From contig OW679197.1 in assembly GCA_940337035.1 (NCBI GenBank), forward strand, positions 41,546,466 through 41,610,465: DNA of 64,000 nt, read 5' to 3'. This document shows, piece after piece, positions 1 through 10,261 of the stretch. This DNA comes from Agriotes lineatus (lineage: Eukaryota; Arthropoda; Insecta; Coleoptera; Elateridae). Under the pieces are notes generated by a model that saw nothing but the letters and a program-made list of their open reading frames with translations, was not told the origin of the DNA and ran no database searches. Every line of letters starts with the position of its first letter. Position 1 is the first letter of the stretch. Both the position numbers and the translations under genes were made by a program.

Positions 1-1386
1 AAATATTCTTTTTATTGCAAAAGAGCTATGTTTGGTACTATGCTCAAGAGTGCCAAACTTATGAAAATACTAAGATCTCCTAGACTAAATGAGATTGCTG
101 AGCTGTTGCAACAAAAAGCCGCTGAATTTGCAAATAGCCTGCGATAATTGTATTTGCTGGAGTTACCCAAAATCATTTCTGCATGTTTTTCTGGATATGA
201 TGTGAAGTAATGACCGATCAAAATGAATGTTTCCTTTTTAGCAGCGGAAATGAGTCTCGCGTAATAATTTTCTTATATGCTACAAATCTCCAATTTCTTG
301 CAAACTGTAATACACTTTATGACGACGAACATTTATTACATTCTCATCTAATCTTTTTTATCAATACATGGTATAAAAATAAGCTTTATCATTATATATG
401 TCATATTTTCCTCCCGACAACACTCAACAATTTTATTTATAGGCTTTTCAAACGAAAATTGCGCCAGGTTAGGATTTCAATAACGCAATTCCACTTGTCG
501 CAAACCTGAATGCCCAAGATTCGAATTAACCTTGTTATATAATTAGAAACATGTTAAATCAGAGGGTAAAATTATTACATTGCCTGAAATTTCTCTAAAT
601 TACGTATAACCGCGGATTTTTTACTGTGCCATTTTAATTATGTAACTGTGTATACGCCTGTAAATATTGAATTTAGTCTAACCTTTACATTCTAAGCTAT
701 ATTTTTGTACTTCAGTGTGAATACAACATTTTTTAAGAGACTTCTACTAGTTGTTAGTATATTAAACTCCTAAAAGGTCCTGTATTTCAAACTGAAAAAT
801 CATACGTCAACAATTTTTTTCAAAAAGAAACTGCGGTACGTAATGATAATGTTAATGGAAAACAGAGAAATATAAGTGTTTTAATTGATAACACCCATTT
901 TCTTCTAAAACGTTGCAAGGAGGATCGCAAGAGATCATTTAAAGAATTTCTTTTTTAAGGTTGCTTGGAAAACTTTCGTCCAAAAGAGAAACTAACACTA
1001 AGTCAGGTCGATTGTTTTTAACACCAATTTCATACTAGAAAACCACTCATATTTGGTTAAAAGTGTGACCATCGGTCGAAATGAAATTTCCAAGTGGACG
1101 AGAGCGTCAATGTCAAGCACTGGAAATTGATCGTTTTTTAGTTCCAGTTAAAAAGTTGAGTTTTACTAGTTTATTTTTAATTTTAATTATTAATTCTTAG
1201 ATAACGAGGACATATTGTTCCGCCACTTAAAGGTTTCAGAGATTATCCCCATAAGATGAGACGGGTCAATTCACGCCACTTATATTTATTCAAATTATAT
1301 CTTTTTATTATATGCTAATTAGCAACAAAGCCTGACAGTAAGTGCTCTTGTATTTATACACGTAGTCTAGTAATATAGAGTGATAT
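1..1386. other. AT-rich DNA, no gene seen
   Basis: Only short chance open frames occur here. I recognise no protein domain, RNA gene or repeat boundary. Confidence 0.6.
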
Positions 1387-2135
1387 AGTGTATACGCTGT
1401 CCATAACTATAAGTGTAGTGCGCCGCGAGCTCGTGACGGAATTTGTTGACAGTGGATTTTTCACACGGAAATAACCGGCCGATAAGAAATGAAGACTGGA
1501 CGCCTGCAAGATGTAGAATTGGCGCCAAAGCCCGGCGTATGAGGCATTCGCGCCCTAGTGGGTGAAGAGTGCGGATCAGGAAATTCGCACCGAGGTTGCC
1601 AACAAGTGCGAGTCATTGCGAGTTCGCTGACCGAACTCGTGAATTACCAGCAACAGGAAGAGGGCTAATAACAGCCCTAAACAGCGCATCATATACTGTG
1701 TTGTGGCCGAAAATAATTCGCCGTCGGCCCATTGAGCCTCTGAAAGAGAAACCAGTGCCCAAAAAGAGCCAAATCCTGTCGCAGTTGCAGCCTGGTTAGA
1801 AGACAGCTATTGTGGCAACCTCATAGGAGGAGCACCTGCCTTAGCAGACGGCTAGAGCATCGGGAATGTCCAAACAAGGTTAGTTGCTAGCTATATTCAC
1901 CGTGCAAGTGAAATTCTATTGCAATATCTGGAGCCATTAATTACCCTCGGGGCTGTTAACACGGGGTATTACTCGCTGATCGAGATTTGCAGTTACGTCA
2001 TCGCAACTTACCTGCATCTTCAAAAACCGGTGTCTAGTTACGCGCCGTTCAAGAAGGGACAGCGTCGCGCTCAGTTTATTAGTGCACGCCATTTAACTTT
2101 GCGCCGATTAATGAACTACGTATTTGTTTGAACCA
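1387..2135 (+). other. GC-richer block of unknown origin
   Basis: This block is clearly richer in G and C than its flanks and has two short plus-strand open frames (1569-1799, 76 codons; 1919-2131, 70 codons). Neither encodes a domain I know. The basic, low-complexity composition of the first looks more like translated non-coding DNA than a protein. The block could be a host promoter or 5' exon, or the long terminal or leader region of an old retrotransposon. No matching direct repeat occurs in the window to prove the latter. Confidence 0.3.
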
Positions 2136-2809
2136 TTTTTATATATGTAGCGTGTTAGCACTGTATTTTGCATGTACTTATATGTATTTTCCTGTGTGTG
2201 TATTTGTTCAGAGATTATATGCCTTTAATGTAAACTGTTGGCTTTTTTCTGGTCATTCATATGTACCTTGGTGAGTACAACATTACAGGTGTCAACGGGA
2301 AAGATCTTGATGTTAGTTTTCCTTAGTCACTCTGCGAATATAAAAAAGAGTCTCATAAGCATACCTACTGAATCAGCAAGCGAACCCAGGGCAAAGTAAA
2401 GTGATTATTCAGTAAGTGTAGCTAGGTAAAAGACGCCGTGTTACAAAGATCGTATTTACGAATAAACGAGAAATTTCATTCTAGTATCATGAAAAAGATG
2501 CATGGATAGGAATCTCAAAATGTAAAAGTCGAAGACGAGTGGAAATAAAACAATGTTTTCCATAAACAGCTAAAATTCCCCAGTTGTTATAAATTACAAT
2601 AACTGTGTGATTAATTGCTACAATTTTAAGGATTGAGTGTTCTATTGTATTCAATGATCGTTCTTTACAGTATTCACTAGAAATATTCTTTTCTTAAAAA
2701 GTAAGCACTCTTCGAAAAATGTAATAGTGAAATAATTATCGTAATTGCACGTATGCAACATCGATACTCTTTTCTGAACTGTTAATAGTTGGGAGAAAAT
2801 AGCCGATCC
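2136..2809. other. AT-rich DNA, nothing recognised
   Basis: No open frame of interest and no repeat boundary were found. Confidence 0.5.
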
Positions 2810-3076
2810 TCATAGCCTGTTCCAACCCGATAGTACGACTAAAGCGGTATTGATGTTTGGATTGAGCAACTGCTTAGGGATTCTCGTCCTACCAAATGTG
2901 GTTATAAATATTCCATACTGCTGGTGATATCTTCCTTGTAGTAGTTTTGCTGTTACATTCCACATGGTTTTAACAGTTGCCTCCTTATAGTGAGAACCAC
3001 TCCTCCTTCTCATGTTACCTGCCCAATCTTTTAAAATGGTAACGAGCTGCTCCACAGAAGTCGTTCTTTTTAACAC
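2810..3076 (-). pseudogene. Fragment of a transposon-associated protein, possibly tyrosine-recombinase-like
   Basis: An 88-codon minus-strand open frame. Its first ~55 residues have a coherent, coding-like composition: a helical stretch with an MRRRSG turn, then SHYKE and a segment around NVTAKLLQ. From memory this resembles the N-terminal core-binding region of the DUF3504/KIAA1958-like tyrosine-recombinase family that is widespread in insect repeats. The last ~30 residues do not fit and probably lie beyond a frameshift. There is no catalytic domain nearby. Function is inferred from resemblance only. Confidence 0.35.
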
Positions 3077-3235
3077 ATAATTTTTATAACTACAAAATTC
3101 TTTTCAAAAGCTTTTCTGTATCTAAATTTCTTCAAAAGAATGCGCCCCAAGACGTGACATAATTCCGAACCACATTCACATTTAATAAAAAATCACAAAA
3201 AACAATATAGTACTCTGTAATTGTCGTTTTACATT

Positions 3236-3873
3236 AAAAAAAGTCTGGTGTGATACACGCACACAACTACCTTTTACAGTGATCTTATAATTAGCCAAAA
3301 ATTTGATTTTTAATTTTTAAGCATTTGTAAAAGATTTTCAAAAATTACAAATTCTACAGAAAGAGTACAAAATAGAGCGTTAGTTCAAAAGACAAATTTT
3401 CTCTAAACTTTAAGCTGAATTCAAAAATTTAATAGTATACCGGGTGTTCTATTTAAAATATGAGTTAATAAAAAAATAGGAAAAAAACAAAAGAACCCCA
3501 TTTCAGATGTATTCAAGTGGAAAATTACCTGTCTCACATCAATACACATTAAAAATGTAATAAAAATGTAAATTTTGAAAAAACTCGTTAGAGCCGTTTT
3601 TGAAAAAAATCGAAAAAAACAGTGAAAAATCACAAGAGTTAAGCCATAGCTCTTTTCGTTTTTGAGGTATTCTGTTCACAGAGAGACACACAACGCACTC
3701 AGGCACACAGACACACAGACACACACACACAGACACACACACACAGACAACCCAATAAACAAGAACATGTTTTTTGGGTTCAAGGGACTCTAAAACGTGA
3801 AGATCTGTTGAAAACTCAATTTCGAATTTTTGGGGTGATTCCAATACTTCTTTTATAGTAAAAGGGAGTAAAA
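3236..3873 (+). repeat. Dispersed repeat family A, copy 1
   Basis: This segment is homologous, in opposite orientation, to 21604-22897. Shared landmarks in order are a TGGTGTGATACAC end, a CTTATAATTAGCCAAAAATTT stretch, a GGGTGTTCTATTTA motif, a (CA)n-rich tract and an ACGTGAAGATCTG motif near the other end (GGGAGT). Both copies are flanked on each side by A6-7/T6 runs. It has no coding capacity, so it is probably a non-autonomous mobile element. Its class is not determined. It shares its ACGTGAAGATCTG end with family B (5376-6048, 9499-10261). Confidence 0.7.
3702..3748 (+). repeat. (CA)n microsatellite inside repeat A
   Basis: Imperfect CA/CACAGA dinucleotide run. The equivalent position of the other family A copy has GTCTGT units, so the tract is a family feature that expands. 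Confidence 0.85.
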
Positions 3874-5375
3874 AAGTTAAGTCTTCCAAAAGAAGGTGCT
3901 TTGAATGGCTGTTAATGCGCATAGGTTCGTGCGCAACCAAAAAATACGCAGAGAACTTGAAATCAACTTTATTGGGAAGTTTATCAAGAAAACAACAAAA
4001 ACATTTCTTTCCAATCTCCACAATACCGAAAGTTACGTGCACCAGCAGCTGGGTCATAAGAACATACATATTCGCCTCAATAGATAACATCCCCAAGATC
4101 TCCTACTAAGCTCAGACGACAACAAAGATAGTGAATAAAACTTAAAAGTTCGAGGAACCTCGGTGTCAATAAATTTATGTGAATAAAGTAATCTTAGTAT
4201 TTTATCAAAACCATGTATAACATTGTAAAATGTTGATTTGGTAACTTTAATAAAAAAAGGATTCATGCTATTATCGCGAGCCACAAAACTGAATCAGCAC
4301 AATGTTTCGTTTAATACAAAACATGAAAACCTACCCAATATTCCTCAGGCAACACTTATCAAAGATTTTTGGGCTTTACTAATCATAAAAGTGCAGAACA
4401 ATAACTGCGATGCACAAAGTAAGGAACAACTTCGCAACGTCGCAAAATATTTCAAAAGATTGTAACATTCATCTAATTCTATCCAAGGGCTTATGCGAAA
4501 CGGCACTGCAAAATTTCGGGCGATTAAAAATAATGAAACGTGTGCAATTATATGCAGTAGTAATTAATGTCACATTGGATGTAAGATCAATATGTTTTAA
4601 ACGTTTTTTGAATACAGTTAAATTTTAATTAAATATACATACTCAAACTTTTTCCCAAAAGTTTTGGTACATACGTTATATCCCCATTATAATTATAGAC
4701 AACCTACGTCGAATGCTTTCCAAAACGGACCGCTTAATGCAAACAGTAGTTCAAAATATTTTAGTAAGGGTAAAAGCTTAATTTAGTATCCAAGATATAC
4801 CATGTGAAACCCTAAGGTCTACATCTGCAGGAATGAAATCATATCTCAATGAATACGCCTCAAATTCAAGAAATAGGCTTAAAGCTGAATACACGAATGT
4901 GTTCAAATTCAATTCAGTTGGAGTTTACTGAAAACGGAAAGGCCTTGTTTAGGTATATATAAAACACGAGTAGATGAAACGAATTGGCAATTGGAAAACG
5001 CGAAGAAATTGAATTCTAACAAATAATATCGTGTAGAAATGGTGCTACGAACGGATTTATAGGTATACAGAAAGTGAATGATTACTATAGTGACTTAAAC
5101 TAAATGTTAGAAATTAAATACATATTTAAAACAGTTATTTACGATAAAAGTACGAACCTGGCAGAATTTAAGATCCGCGGGCGACTAATGGTGCTATACG
5201 TATGTGTGTCGTACAAAATATCGACGATGGAATCTAGAAAATACGATAAATATAACAAGTAGTTTAAATGTAAATTAGGATTACTACATTAAATAACAAG
5301 TTTAACTTGATAAAAAAAACATCGCAAAATAGAATGCGATTTTATCATTTTTTCTACGACCACTACTGTAAGTGA
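3874..5375. other. AT-rich DNA, no gene seen
   Basis: Several short overlapping open frames on both strands lie at 3.9-4.6 kb, but none has a recognisable domain or coherent composition. No repeat boundaries were found. Confidence 0.5.
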
Positions 5376-6048
5376 ACTTCCCTCGTCGACATTGTAACAC
5401 TAAATAATTTTAAAAATCAAATTGAGTTAGGAGTAGAAATATCTTGACGTTTCTAATAAATTAAATACATTTTCAAATAAAAAAAATGTATTCTGCTGGG
5501 GTTTGAACCCGCCGCATCTGCAGAGCGATCGTAACCGCACCCTTGCGTAGAGATCGTATCTGCATCGATAAATCTAACTACGCCACCGAGCTTCTTTGAA
5601 ATAAGTCCGGCGCACGCCTCTCTTGAACAGAACGGTGTTATTGTTCCAACGTTTTTACTCTTTTATGACATTATCCTGTATCGGTTGAGTCTTATTTTCG
5701 GCAAATGTAAAGCCTGATCTATGTGAAAGTTATTAATTCCTTCTATTTCAAAACTAACTCAAAAATATCCAAATTTTATTTTTATAAGGTGCTCACTCTG
5801 TATATATTTGTATGAAATTGTACCGGTTTCGTGCGGGGTGGGTATATAATATGTATGCAAAATATCGTCTTCCTCCGACAAATAGTTTTTGACCTATACT
5901 GCCAACAGACAGACAGACAGACAGACGGAATTAAGAAAACCTCTTCTTCGTCATCTAGGAACCTTGAAACGTGAAGATCTGAAGAAATCTCGGAAGGTGA
6001 TTTTTTTGATGATTACAATACTTCCTTCGTCTTCCAGACGAGTGAAGT
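5376..6048 (+). repeat. Dispersed repeat family B, copy 1 (TIR type)
   Basis: Begins ACTTCCCTCGTC and ends GACGAGTGAAGT, near-perfect inverted termini. The same ends bound 9499-10261, and the two copies share internal text: AATTTTAAAAATCAAA near the left end, GTGCTCACTCTGTAT in the middle, a (CAGA)n tract and a CGTGAAGA stretch near the right. It has no coding frame. It is probably a non-autonomous DNA transposon. The tRNA-like segment at 5495-5594 is present only in this copy. Confidence 0.7.
5495..5594 (-). repeat. tRNA-derived SINE-like segment
   Basis: On the minus strand an A-box-like TGGCGTAGTTAGA is followed about 65 nt later by a B-box-like GGGTTCAAACCCC, the internal RNA polymerase III promoter layout of tRNA genes and tRNA-derived SINEs. 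The spacing is longer than in a normal tRNA and I could not draw a full cloverleaf. I therefore call it a SINE head or decayed tRNA copy. It is absent from the sister repeat B copy, consistent with insertion. Confidence 0.5.
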
Positions 6049-8432
6049 AAAAATTGTACAACTTACGAGTTGTGTCAGCGTATTCTTACGTCCAGCGTGC
6101 ATAAAGTGGGTCGATCGCACAATTAGGTATTTAGTGACTTATTATGTTGGCAGTGACAATGCTTTTTCGTTTTGGTTACTATAGTTACGTATATTTTATA
6201 GTTGTTGCTTGTACGAAGCGGTGCAGAGCTGTGATTGTAGCAGCCTAATTTTTAAGGTGATGTGACCGTAATGCTTTGACAGTCAATAAAACATGTCTTT
6301 TTCATTTAACGAAATCAGAGTCGTCGTAGAAAAAGTATAGTACACAACTCGAGTTGTAAAGCAATTAGGCACTCCTGGTACCTACTCGGTTCGAGGGCAA
6401 CTTTTCCATTCGTACATAATATGCCATTTACAACTCTTGTTACGTAATATACTATTTTCTACAATTGTGTCAAAATGACAAAGTTTTTGCACAGTTGCTA
6501 GTGTCAAAATGACGTTTATCTACGATAGCGTCTAATAGTAATTTGTACAACTAGTTTTGAAGGTCATACTTTTTTTCATTAATTTGCAGTTTGATTAACG
6601 AGGGCAAAGGTAACTAAGTATCAACAATACCGACATGAATGCAAAACGAGCATACAGTAAGAAGAAGCTAAAATCAAAGAGCTTCAGAACCCCTGAAGAT
6701 TCTTCTGGTGCAACGGAAAGGCTTGCCCCACAGGTGTGTCGCCTAGACAACAGATATATTGGAGTTTTGACCTAAGACGACATGGCCTCTCCGAAAAATT
6801 GGATAATATACAGAATAACCAAATGGATTTAAGAAAGCACACATGGCAGAGCTATAAAGAAACCGCTAGATCTGAAAATTCAACAAATGACTTGGCCAAT
6901 TGACAACCACACCCATTTACCATCTCTCCAATATTCTCCTCGTCTACCTGTTGTCATTCATCCGAGCCAAATAATCCGCCCACTTCCATTCGCTTCTGAT
7001 ACCAGTCCTTCGCCTTATGATGGTGTTTGATATTCCGTTTTTCTTTGTGAAATCAATCCCTCAAAGCATTTTATTATTATTACTGATAAAGAAAAATTCT
7101 TAATATTAGATATGGGTACGTTTAGTTAAAACGATTTCTGTTGCTATAGAAAGCGTTGCTAAAATTTTGTATACAGTGTTTTGATATACTTTGTATATAA
7201 CTAGAAGTTTTAGTTCTGGGCATTTCTTTCACAACTGTATTTTATAGTTACATCTTTTGCATATATCTCATATTATTATTTCTTTTTAACGCAAAAGTCA
7301 GTATCGTTTACATGCATCAAAGTTTGCTGATTAAATATTAGTGACAGATTGATTTCAATGTGTTAGTGATATAACATTCATATAGGTTAGGTTGTTAGGT
7401 ATATGGTATTAGCACAACCAAGTGATCTGTAAGACCAGCACCAAATGCTGACCAGGCCCTCTTCGGTAAACGGACGAATGGATTTATTTTTATAACTGTT
7501 TAGGAATACACGAGCGAAAACATGAGATATAAAAAGGGATAAATTAATTATTCAGAGCATCCATCTGACATTCCAAAACTTCTCATTATATGTTTTTTCC
7601 GCTCAGACTGAGATGTATTCATTATTTTCAGTTCATTAAAACACAGAGCTTTATCTATTAAAGTTTAATGAGAGTCGAGCATAATTTGTTGGAACAATCG
7701 GACATATCGTACAGTGAGTAATACAGGTTTTATATTCAAATGAAACTGCAGATTTGAGGATACCCTTTTACCTGCATTGCGGAAATTATTCCAACTGCTG
7801 CAATTAAAATACGTACAAAATTTCTTTATTAATATCCAAAAATTACAACGCAAAGAAGCAAAACTCAGATTATTGGAATAAAATATAAACTGAAAAAGGC
7901 CTCTAAAGGCGGTAAAATACACAAAATGCTTCAAAATAATGTGTTTTTAAAGTAAAACGGTAGTTATCATTTGTAGTATAATGTTGACGTATGGCAACGC
8001 AAAAATGTTAATTGTAAACAATTCCTGTAAATGCACGCAAAAACTAAGTCTGAGATAAAATTACTAGTACGAGCTTACAATCGATCACGCAATAAATACA
8101 ATTAATAAAATGGTAAACGGTAAAACGTTATTTTTTAAGAGAAGCAATATATAGGTTACGTTAAGTGATGTAAATACAGACTAAAGTTAAGGTATATATC
8201 ATCTATAAAATAATTAATATACATATAATTCTTTTTAAAATTAGCAGTAAAGTTGCTCTTTTACAGTAAATAACCTAACTCATATGAGAATAACAGCTTT
8301 GATATAAATAGACAGAGGAAGGTTAGAATAATTAATCATTATATATGTGTCATTAAACACCGAACTACACATATTTGTAACTATTCCATTAGTTTAGATG
8401 TAGATAGTGTAGACTAGCAACTACTAAGCGCA

Positions 8433-8435
<3 letters not shown>
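6049..8435. other. AT-rich DNA with palindromic snippets, no gene seen
   Basis: Several short palindromes built on ACAACT/AGTTGT (around 6055, 6342, 6430 and 6545) suggest decayed hairpin elements. A stretch at 6640-6910 is more codon-like but broken by stops and unrecognised. No supported gene. Confidence 0.45.

Positions 8436-8479
<44 letters not shown>
8436..8479 (+). repeat. (TC)22 microsatellite
   Basis: Uninterrupted TC dinucleotide run of 44 bases. Confidence 0.97.
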
Positions 8480-8482
<3 letters not shown>

Positions 8483-8696
8483 GCCATTTCGGAGGAGTCT
8501 GAGATTGGCTAACGATACATCTCTACCTATCTCTGGCTGTGGGTATAAGTAATAATAATAATAGACAACCGCAAAACCAAAACACTACACGAAACACACA
8601 TTAATCACAGTTCATGACCACATATAGATAAAATAGCATCAAACAGATACCTGAAAATTTCAAACGTATATGCAGAAACAGAAGGATTTATAATTG

Positions 8697-8704
8697 GTAT
8701 GCAC
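8697..8704 (+). repeat. 8-bp target site duplication, left
   Basis: GTATGCAC immediately left of the MITE at 8705; an identical octamer follows at 9123-9130. Eight bases is the hAT superfamily signature. Confidence 0.88.
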
Positions 8705-9122
8705 TAGGGAAGTGCCGAATACTCGTATTCGTATTCGTATTCGCGAGTATTCGCTATATTTTCAATATTTGTATTCGTAATCGTATTCGCCAAAATTAAC
8801 ACGAATATTATACGAGTATTTGACATTAAAATTATAGAAATATAGATAAGAATTTTAATAAAAATATAAAACAGGTATTCATACATTAAATAAAACATTT
8901 TTTTAAATATTAACCATTCTATAACATTAAATAAAAAACAAAACTATTTTCCATACTATTTCTAAAATTTGCAGCGCGTACAAAAACGATGTTGATGTTG
9001 ATATTATTCACTCAAGGTCATGTATTCGTATTCGTATTCGTATTCGCGAATATTCATAAGAGTATTTGTATTTGGTATTCGTATTCGCGAATACGAATTT
9101 TTGTATATTCGGAACATCCCTA
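8705..9122 (+). mobile_element. hAT-type MITE with TATTCG repeats
   Basis: A complete 418-bp non-autonomous element. Its terminal inverted repeats are TAGGGAAGTGCCGAATA on the left and TAGGGATGTTCCGAATA read inward from the right, with 2 mismatches in 17. It is flanked by perfect 8-bp direct repeats GTATGCAC. Just inside each end lies a tandem run of TATTCG/CGAATA hexamers (about 8716-8745 and 9023-9049, 9078-9100), which forms subterminal inverted arrays. The centre is AT-rich and non-coding. TAGGG ends plus an 8-bp duplication place it in the hAT superfamily. Open frames that read out of it into the flanks are not genes. Confidence 0.88.
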
Positions 9123-9130
9123 GTATGCAC
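9123..9130 (+). repeat. 8-bp target site duplication, right
   Basis: GTATGCAC, identical to 8697-8704. Confidence 0.88.
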
Positions 9131-9498
9131 GATATGATTATAAAAATCAAACGAAGTTCAGAACACAATAGATAGATGCTGAAGATGCAATAGCCAAATA
9201 GACACAACGCATTTGATAGGGCGAGCATACACCAGTGATTGTAGTGCACTAGTAAATACGGGATATACACAAAACATGACGTCCGCAAACAAATCCACCT
9301 CACTCTTCCAAAAGAATAGAAACTGACACATTCAAGTAAACCTTGGTACCAGCGGACATCTGCTCCAGTACATGAAAACAATACAGCCAAAATGTACTAC
9401 AATAGAAACATTACAACTAATCATATGCCCTACAACAACCGACCGGACATCACACTCACACTCACACAACAACAAATCTGAAAAGGGCTTTACTCAGA
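9131..9498. other. Unremarkable DNA between two repeats
   Basis: Contains a short CA-rich stretch near 9450. No gene seen. Confidence 0.5.
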
Positions 9499-10261
9499 AC
9501 TTCCCTCGTGACACTAAGAAATTTTAAAAATCAAAAAAGCTAGGGATAAAAATATCTTAACCTTCCTAATAACACTGGAACAATTAAAGAAAATTCTTTG
9601 TAATGCGAATTACATCAATTTTTAGATAAGAAATCATTACCGGCGATGGAATTGGAAATTCAGCACCTGCGAAAGAGCCTACGAATGCGATTTCAATGGT
9701 CGGCGCAATGGCCCTCAAGTAAAGCAGGCGTTCGCTGCGACGGCCACCGAAGACGGCTTCGATCTGTGAGATGCCTACCTTGAATACGATACATTTATTA
9801 TATAGACCCTTCTTTTCTTTTTTAGAACGTTTACTCTGTATCTGTTGGTTCCCATTTTAGTGAAGGTTAAAGCCTGAGCTATGTGGAAATTATCACTGTT
9901 ATCTATTTCTCAGTTGAAGCAAAAATAAACAACATTTTATTTATTTAAGCTGCTCACTCTGTATGTATTGGGTCTAAAATATGCCCTTTTTCGTTAAGGG
10001 TAAAAACCTGAGTTATGTGCCAAATATTACTTTCATTTAAGTTTTAGTTTTTGAGTTAAAGCAAAAATATGCAAAAATGGGTATAATCCGCATGCAAAAT
10101 AACGTCTTCCTCCAACAAATAGTTTGTCAATTATACTGACACCAGACAAACAGACAGACAGAAAGAATTCAAAAAATCTGTTTCTCGTCATCTAGGGACC
10201 CTGAAACGTGAAGATTTTTTCGCGATTACAATATTTCCTACATATTTTAGACGAGGGAAGT
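9499..10261 (+). repeat. Dispersed repeat family B, copy 2 (TIR type)
   Basis: Begins ACTTCCCTCGTG and ends GACGAGGGAAGT, the same inverted termini as 5376-6048. Shared interior includes GCTCACTCTGTATG, a (CAGA)n tract and a CTGAAACGTGAAGA stretch. The segment at about 9600-9780 differs from copy 1, which instead carries a tRNA-like segment. The family therefore has a conserved frame with replaceable inserts. Non-coding. Confidence 0.7.

Noticed and set aside
3539..4096. 185-codon minus-strand open frame
   Set aside because: Its length comes from the (CA)n tract, which is open in this frame, within non-coding repeat A; no domain.
9004..9390. 128-codon minus-strand open frame
   Set aside because: It begins in flanking DNA and ends within the TATTCG arrays of the hAT MITE; the composition is hydrophobic and Cys-rich, without a domain.
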